From Rebecca billardiae RCC1528 (Eukaryota; Haptophyta): a DNA stretch of 64,000 bases. Shown here in pieces: positions 60,145 to 64,000 of the stretch. Below the pieces are notes generated by a model. That model was not told the origin of the DNA and made no database searches. It saw nothing but the letters and a program-made list of their open reading frames with translations. The DNA lies in assembly GCA_965240325.2 (NCBI GenBank), contig OZ251239.1, positions 992,001-1,056,000 of the forward strand, given 5' to 3'. Numbering within the stretch: position 1 is the stretch's first letter; every line of letters begins with the position of its first letter. Made by a program: the position numbers and the translations under genes.

Positions 60145-63100
60145 TCAATATCTCACATCTGCCGCGCACGTGAAGCTGGTCGCCCTCGAGCGCAGCTGCC
60201 GGTCGAAGGGCGAGAGTGCGCCCGCCACGTCCAGCTCGAGCTGCTCATCGCGGTCCGAGTCGGAGCGCTCGAGGTCAGCGACCACGCTCGAATCGCGGTA
60301 CGTCCACAGCGGCGGCTTGTCGCTCAGGTCGATCGAGCCGACGCCGTCGACGTGGATGACGTTCTGCCCCGGCTTCTGCACGTTGTCGTACTCGGCGGTG
60401 TTCATCGAGAGGCCCTTGAAGACGAGCCTGCAGCCGCGGCGCGGCGCGGCGCGAGCGGTGGGCGCGGGGGGCGGCGCGGCGCGGGGAGGGGGTTGGAGGG
60501 CTGACGCCGCGCGCCGCGCGCCGCGCGGCACGGCTCGGGCGGCCGCGCGCACGCGCGCGCGCACGGCCCGGCCCGCGCGGCGCGCACCTCGCGAAGAAGT
60601 TGCGCAGCTCGGCGATGCGCCGCGTCGCGTCGTCGGGCGCGCCGCCTTTGGAGACGGCCACGGACGGGCGCGGCCGGCCGATCACCCGATGCTCGACGCC
60701 TCGCACCGTCACCACCTGCGCTGAGCCCGCCAACTCAAAGTAGTGCAGGGACGCGCTTGGAATCGCCGCGAGCAGGGCGAGGGGGTTGTAGATGTTGAAG
60801 TGGGAGACGTGCGACCAGATGTGGTCGGACGCGTCGAGCGAGGTCACCTGCGCCGCGCCGTTGCAGAACGTGTCCCGGAACCACTCCTTGTTACACCGCG
60901 CAGGCAGCCCCATCCTGTCGGCGTGTGACGCGCGTGCACGAGGTGACGCGCGCGCGCAGTGGCGTGTGACGCGCGTGCACGAGGTGACGCGCGCGCGCAG
61001 TGGCGTGTGCGCCGCGCGCGGCCGGCACGGGCGAGGCGGGCACGCGCGGGGGTGTCAGCCAGGATGGGAGGTGGCCTGCTGGCGGCTGGCTTGGCAGCGG
61101 GCACGCAGAGCCGCGGCAGCCCCAAGCGGCAGCAGGCACACGGCGCCGGCGCGGGCAGAGCCGGCGCGGGCCCTGCCCTGCCCTGCCGCGCGCGCGCGCC
61201 GGACGCACGCCGCCACAGCGCGCGCCGCCGGCGTGGCCCGGCTGCGCTCGCGAGGCGGGAGCTCGCACCCGCGCCGCGCCGCGGTCGCACTCGGGAGCCC
61301 CACCCGTCGGGCGCGCCCTCGAGCGCGCGCGCGCGCCCACACCTGTTGTCGTCGTCCGCGCCCGCGCACACGCGCGCCCACAGAGCCGAGATCGACTCGC
61401 TCTGAGTGCTCGAGATCTGAGCGCCCACGGGCCCGCCGTTCATGAGCATGTGATCATACAGCGAGCGAGGCATCCTGCGCCGACCCGCCGCCCGTGCGGT
61501 CGGAGGGGCGCGCGCGGGCGACCCCGCGCACAACACGGCAGCAGGCAGCTGGTCAGTCGGTCGGCGCAGCGGCGTGCGCGCGCGTGCGGCACTTGCGCGG
61601 CGCGGTGGCGCGGACGCGTCTCGCCGGGGCGGGCGTGTGGCGTGCATGCAGACTCGGTGCGCGGCGCGCTCGCTGCGCGCGCGTGCTCACACCACCCCGC
61701 CACACCCCCGAGACGCACGCACGCACGCGGCCCGGCGCGCGGGCCCGCGCGGCGGCCCGCGCGCGCGATCGCACGCGCCCGCGCGTGCGCGCCGCCGCGC
61801 CGCGCCGCGCCGCGCCACACCTGCACGCGCGCGCGAGGTGCCGGGAGACTACCACAAGCCGGACGCCAAGCTCTTGGCATCGGCGCATGAAGTACTGCGC
61901 GGCGTGCACGTCGAGGAAGTTGTTCTGCGCCTCCATGTCCGGCACGAGGTAGTCGCTCGCGTCCTCCTCCGACCGCTGCCGCCGCAGCTGCAAGGGCTCG
62001 AGCGGCGGCGCCGCGCCACCAGGGACACCTGGCGAGGGCGCGCGCAGCGGAGCGCCGCCGTCGGCGCGCGCGCCGGTGGCGGCCGCGGCGTCGACGGCGG
62101 CCGCGTGCGGCGACGCGCCCCTGCGCCGGTCGCCCGTCGGGTCGGAGCGGCGCCTGCGCGAGACGTACGCGCCGCCCATCAGAATCACCGCCTGCGTGCG
62201 CGAGTAGAACAGCTCGGTGTGCTCCCGGATGAACGAGGCGGGCGCAGTCATGCACGCCGTGATGACGAGACGGAGGCCCGTGATCGGAGCTTCTCTGTAG
62301 AGCGCATGCAGAAGGTCCTCGCCCATCACGTCGTCGTCGTCGTCGTCGTCGTCCGACTCGCTGCCGGAGCTGGCAAGCAGCTCGTCGTCGCCGTCGTCGC
62401 GCTGCGCGCGCGCGCCCGCCGCGCCCTCGCCGCCGCCGCCGCCGCCGCCACCGCCGCCGCCACACTCCGAGTCAGGCGCGCCGTCGGCTGGCGGCACCAC
62501 CGTGACAGCGGGCGGCGCGCCGCGCGCGCCGCGCGGCTCGGCCGCCTCGTGCGGCCCCGCGCCGCTCGGCACGGTCGCCACGGCCATCGCGGCCGCGGCG
62601 GCGATGCCCGAGGCGCCGGCGCTGCTCAGCCGAGACCGGTGCTCCGGGGACATGCCGAAGCGCGGCGAGGACGAGAGCGAGCGCACGATGGCGGCATTCT
62701 GATTGATGCGAGCCGTGCGGGGGCTGGGCGTACGCGCCTCGCGCGCGCTCGCGGTGGGCACGCGCATCAGCGACGACGGCGCAGCCGGCGGCGGCGGCAG
62801 GTGCGGCGCGGACGCCGCGGCGGGCATCTTGGACCCCGCGGGGCCGGAGGTGGGCGCCGTCGGCTGGCACGACTGAGGCGGCGGCGTGCACTGCGCGCGC
62901 GCGGCGGCGGCCGCGTCGGCCGGCGGCGGCGGCGGCGGCGCGTCGCTGTTGGAGCCGCGCGCGCCCGCCGCGGCCGAGCCGGACACCGCCTCCTCCTCCG
63001 GCAGGTTGCCGAGAGCGGAGCCGGTCGAGCGGCGCGAGCCGCGCGTCGCGGGCTTGGGCGTGTGCACGCCCACGCGGATGTGCCCGAGCCCGAGCGCCTT

Positions 63101-63916
63101 GAGCATCTCCCGGACTCGCAGGACTTGGTCACGGAGCTGGCGGCGCGAGGCGCGGTCAAGCCTCCCCGGAAGCGGGCAGATCACAATGCCGAGCACGGTG
63201 AGCACGCCGAGCTCGACGAGCGCGCGCATCATCACCAGCGCGAGCTGGTCGTCCGTCGTGTTGTCCCACCGCACCTGCGTGAGGATCACCACCTTCACCG
63301 CGATCTGCGTGCGGCAGTCCGCCCACACTCCGGAAGTGTACGCTTCCTCCAGGAACCGGACCAGCGCGGGTGGGTCCTGCACCCCGTGGAGCTGCTCGGT
63401 GAGGCCGATGATGAGGTGCTCCACCATCGACGGCACGCCCAGCCTGCCCGCCGCGCGCGGCACCACGGCCTCGGACTCCCGCCCGCGGCTCCCGCCGCCG
63501 CCGCCGCCGCCGGGCATCGCGTCGGCGAGCTTCGACGCGACTTCGTCAAACGCAAGCTGCACGGCGCGCTGGAGCGCGGGAGAGTTGTCCGTTGACGCGC
63601 GGCGCAGCCCGGGGAGCGCGGGCCGCTCCGCCTCCGCGTCGTGCGCCGCCGCGCCGGGCAAGGCCACCTCGGCACCGGGCTCCCAGACCGACACCTCCTC
63701 GCTCACGTCTGCGAGCGATCGCTCGGGCGGCTCGCTCCGCGCTCGCGAGGACGCGCGCCCGATCGGCACTGGCAACAGGTCTTGCTCGGCGGTTCGCGAG
63801 CGCGGTGACGTCTCCGCAGCCGCGGGCGCGGCGCCCGCGCTCGCCGCCGCGGAGTTCCAGAGTGGCAGCACCGACTGCGGGATTAGCTCCTTCACAGCCT
63901 CAAGCAGCGAGCGAGA

Positions 63917-63948
<32 letters not shown>

Positions 63949-64000
63949 TGTCGCTGCTGTGCGCCCACGCGGCGTCGCGTGCCGGCCCGTGGCCGTTCGC
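60145..64000 (-). CDS. Nucleoside-hydrolase-like protein, 5' end beyond window
   Basis: Four exons are proposed: 64000 (open edge)-61821, 61474-61343, 60914-60588 and 60427-60145, at least 973 residues. Introns of 346, 428 and 160 bp are all GT-AG and all split an AGG codon as AG|G. Inosine-uridine nucleoside hydrolase features are spread across the exons: VVILTQVRWDNTTDDQLALV, which resembles the DxDxxxDD metal-site start; LTVLGIVICPLPG; FYSRTQAVILMGGAYVS; NNFLDVHAAQYFMRRCQELG; VRLVVVSRHLARACR joined to MPRSLYDHMLMNGG; and FNIYNPLALLAAIP. The family cuts the N-glycosidic bond of ribonucleosides with bound calcium. The metal-site Asp pattern is not fully canonical, so activity is uncertain. 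Long disordered inserts (polyAsp, Gly, Ala) enlarge it far beyond the usual ~320 residues. The end is clean: TCAADVRY-stop. Confidence 0.7.
60919..61010. repeat. Tandem 43-bp repeats in the second intron of the nucleoside-hydrolase-like gene
   Basis: gtgtgacgcgcgtgcacgag, then gtgacgcgcgcgcgcagtggc, is repeated twice with a partial third copy. It lies immediately inside the 3' end of the 428-bp intron. Confidence 0.9.

Noticed and set aside
61574-63595. Plus-strand open frame of 673 codons
   Set aside because: It is a shadow of the nucleoside-hydrolase-like gene, with Arg/Ala-rich noise.

Overview
The window looks like nuclear DNA of a GC-rich, flagellated, unicellular eukaryote, most likely a microalga; a haptophyte or similar phytoplankter is my guess, not proven. 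The evidence is: Ala/Arg/Gly-rich proteins with homopolymer runs, short GC-rich spliceosomal introns (GTGYG...CAG), and eukaryote-only genes (COP9 signalosome subunit 1, the central-pair protein CFAP69, the spindle-checkpoint protein MAD1, a DHX29-like helicase, BTB, RING and F-box proteins). There are no operons, ribosome binding sites, CRISPR arrays or phage genes. I recognised no tRNA or rRNA.

Layout. 1-4370: a 10-bp minisatellite, then an ARM-repeat/BTB protein gene. 4550-8775: two head-to-head copies of a ~2.04 kb non-coding TIR element around a (TA)n run, forming a giant palindrome. 8783-10772: a duplicated segment and a RING-finger gene on the minus strand. 11137-12862: another TIR element with an internal 422-bp inverted repeat. 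12863-19409: repeats, a sulfotransferase-like gene, microsatellites and a 515-bp MITE. 19410-25312: CSN1 (minus) and CFAP69 (plus), divergent. 25549-29481: a 3.9 kb composite transposon-like region with subterminal repeats, a nested CpG-poor element and a hAT-like MITE. 29569-32049: a RhoGAP-like gene. 32050-36500: mostly non-coding, with a small C2H2 zinc-finger gene. 36501-42321: a DHX29-like DEAH helicase whose start is missing, abutting a truncated GH16-family gene. 43126-46371: an unusual fusion of 2-oxoglutarate oxygenase, F-box and actin-related (ARP8-like) domains. 46574-49759: an element with 547-bp TIRs. 49976-51370: a secreted/Golgi-type glycosyltransferase. 52415-56310: a TIR-like-domain gene and MAD1, divergent. 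56311-58458: hairpins and a ~1 kb inverted repeat. 58459-58905: a small EF-hand protein gene. 60145-64000: a nucleoside-hydrolase-like gene running off the right edge.

The genes do not form a pathway; they are single housekeeping or regulatory genes scattered among transposon debris. At least five different element ends share a 5'-CAG start, terminal inverted repeats and a TA dinucleotide on each side, but no intact transposase was recognised. Two large elements end about 90 bp upstream of a candidate start codon. Exon joins are my own reading of the sequence (frame continuity plus GT-AG), without transcript data.
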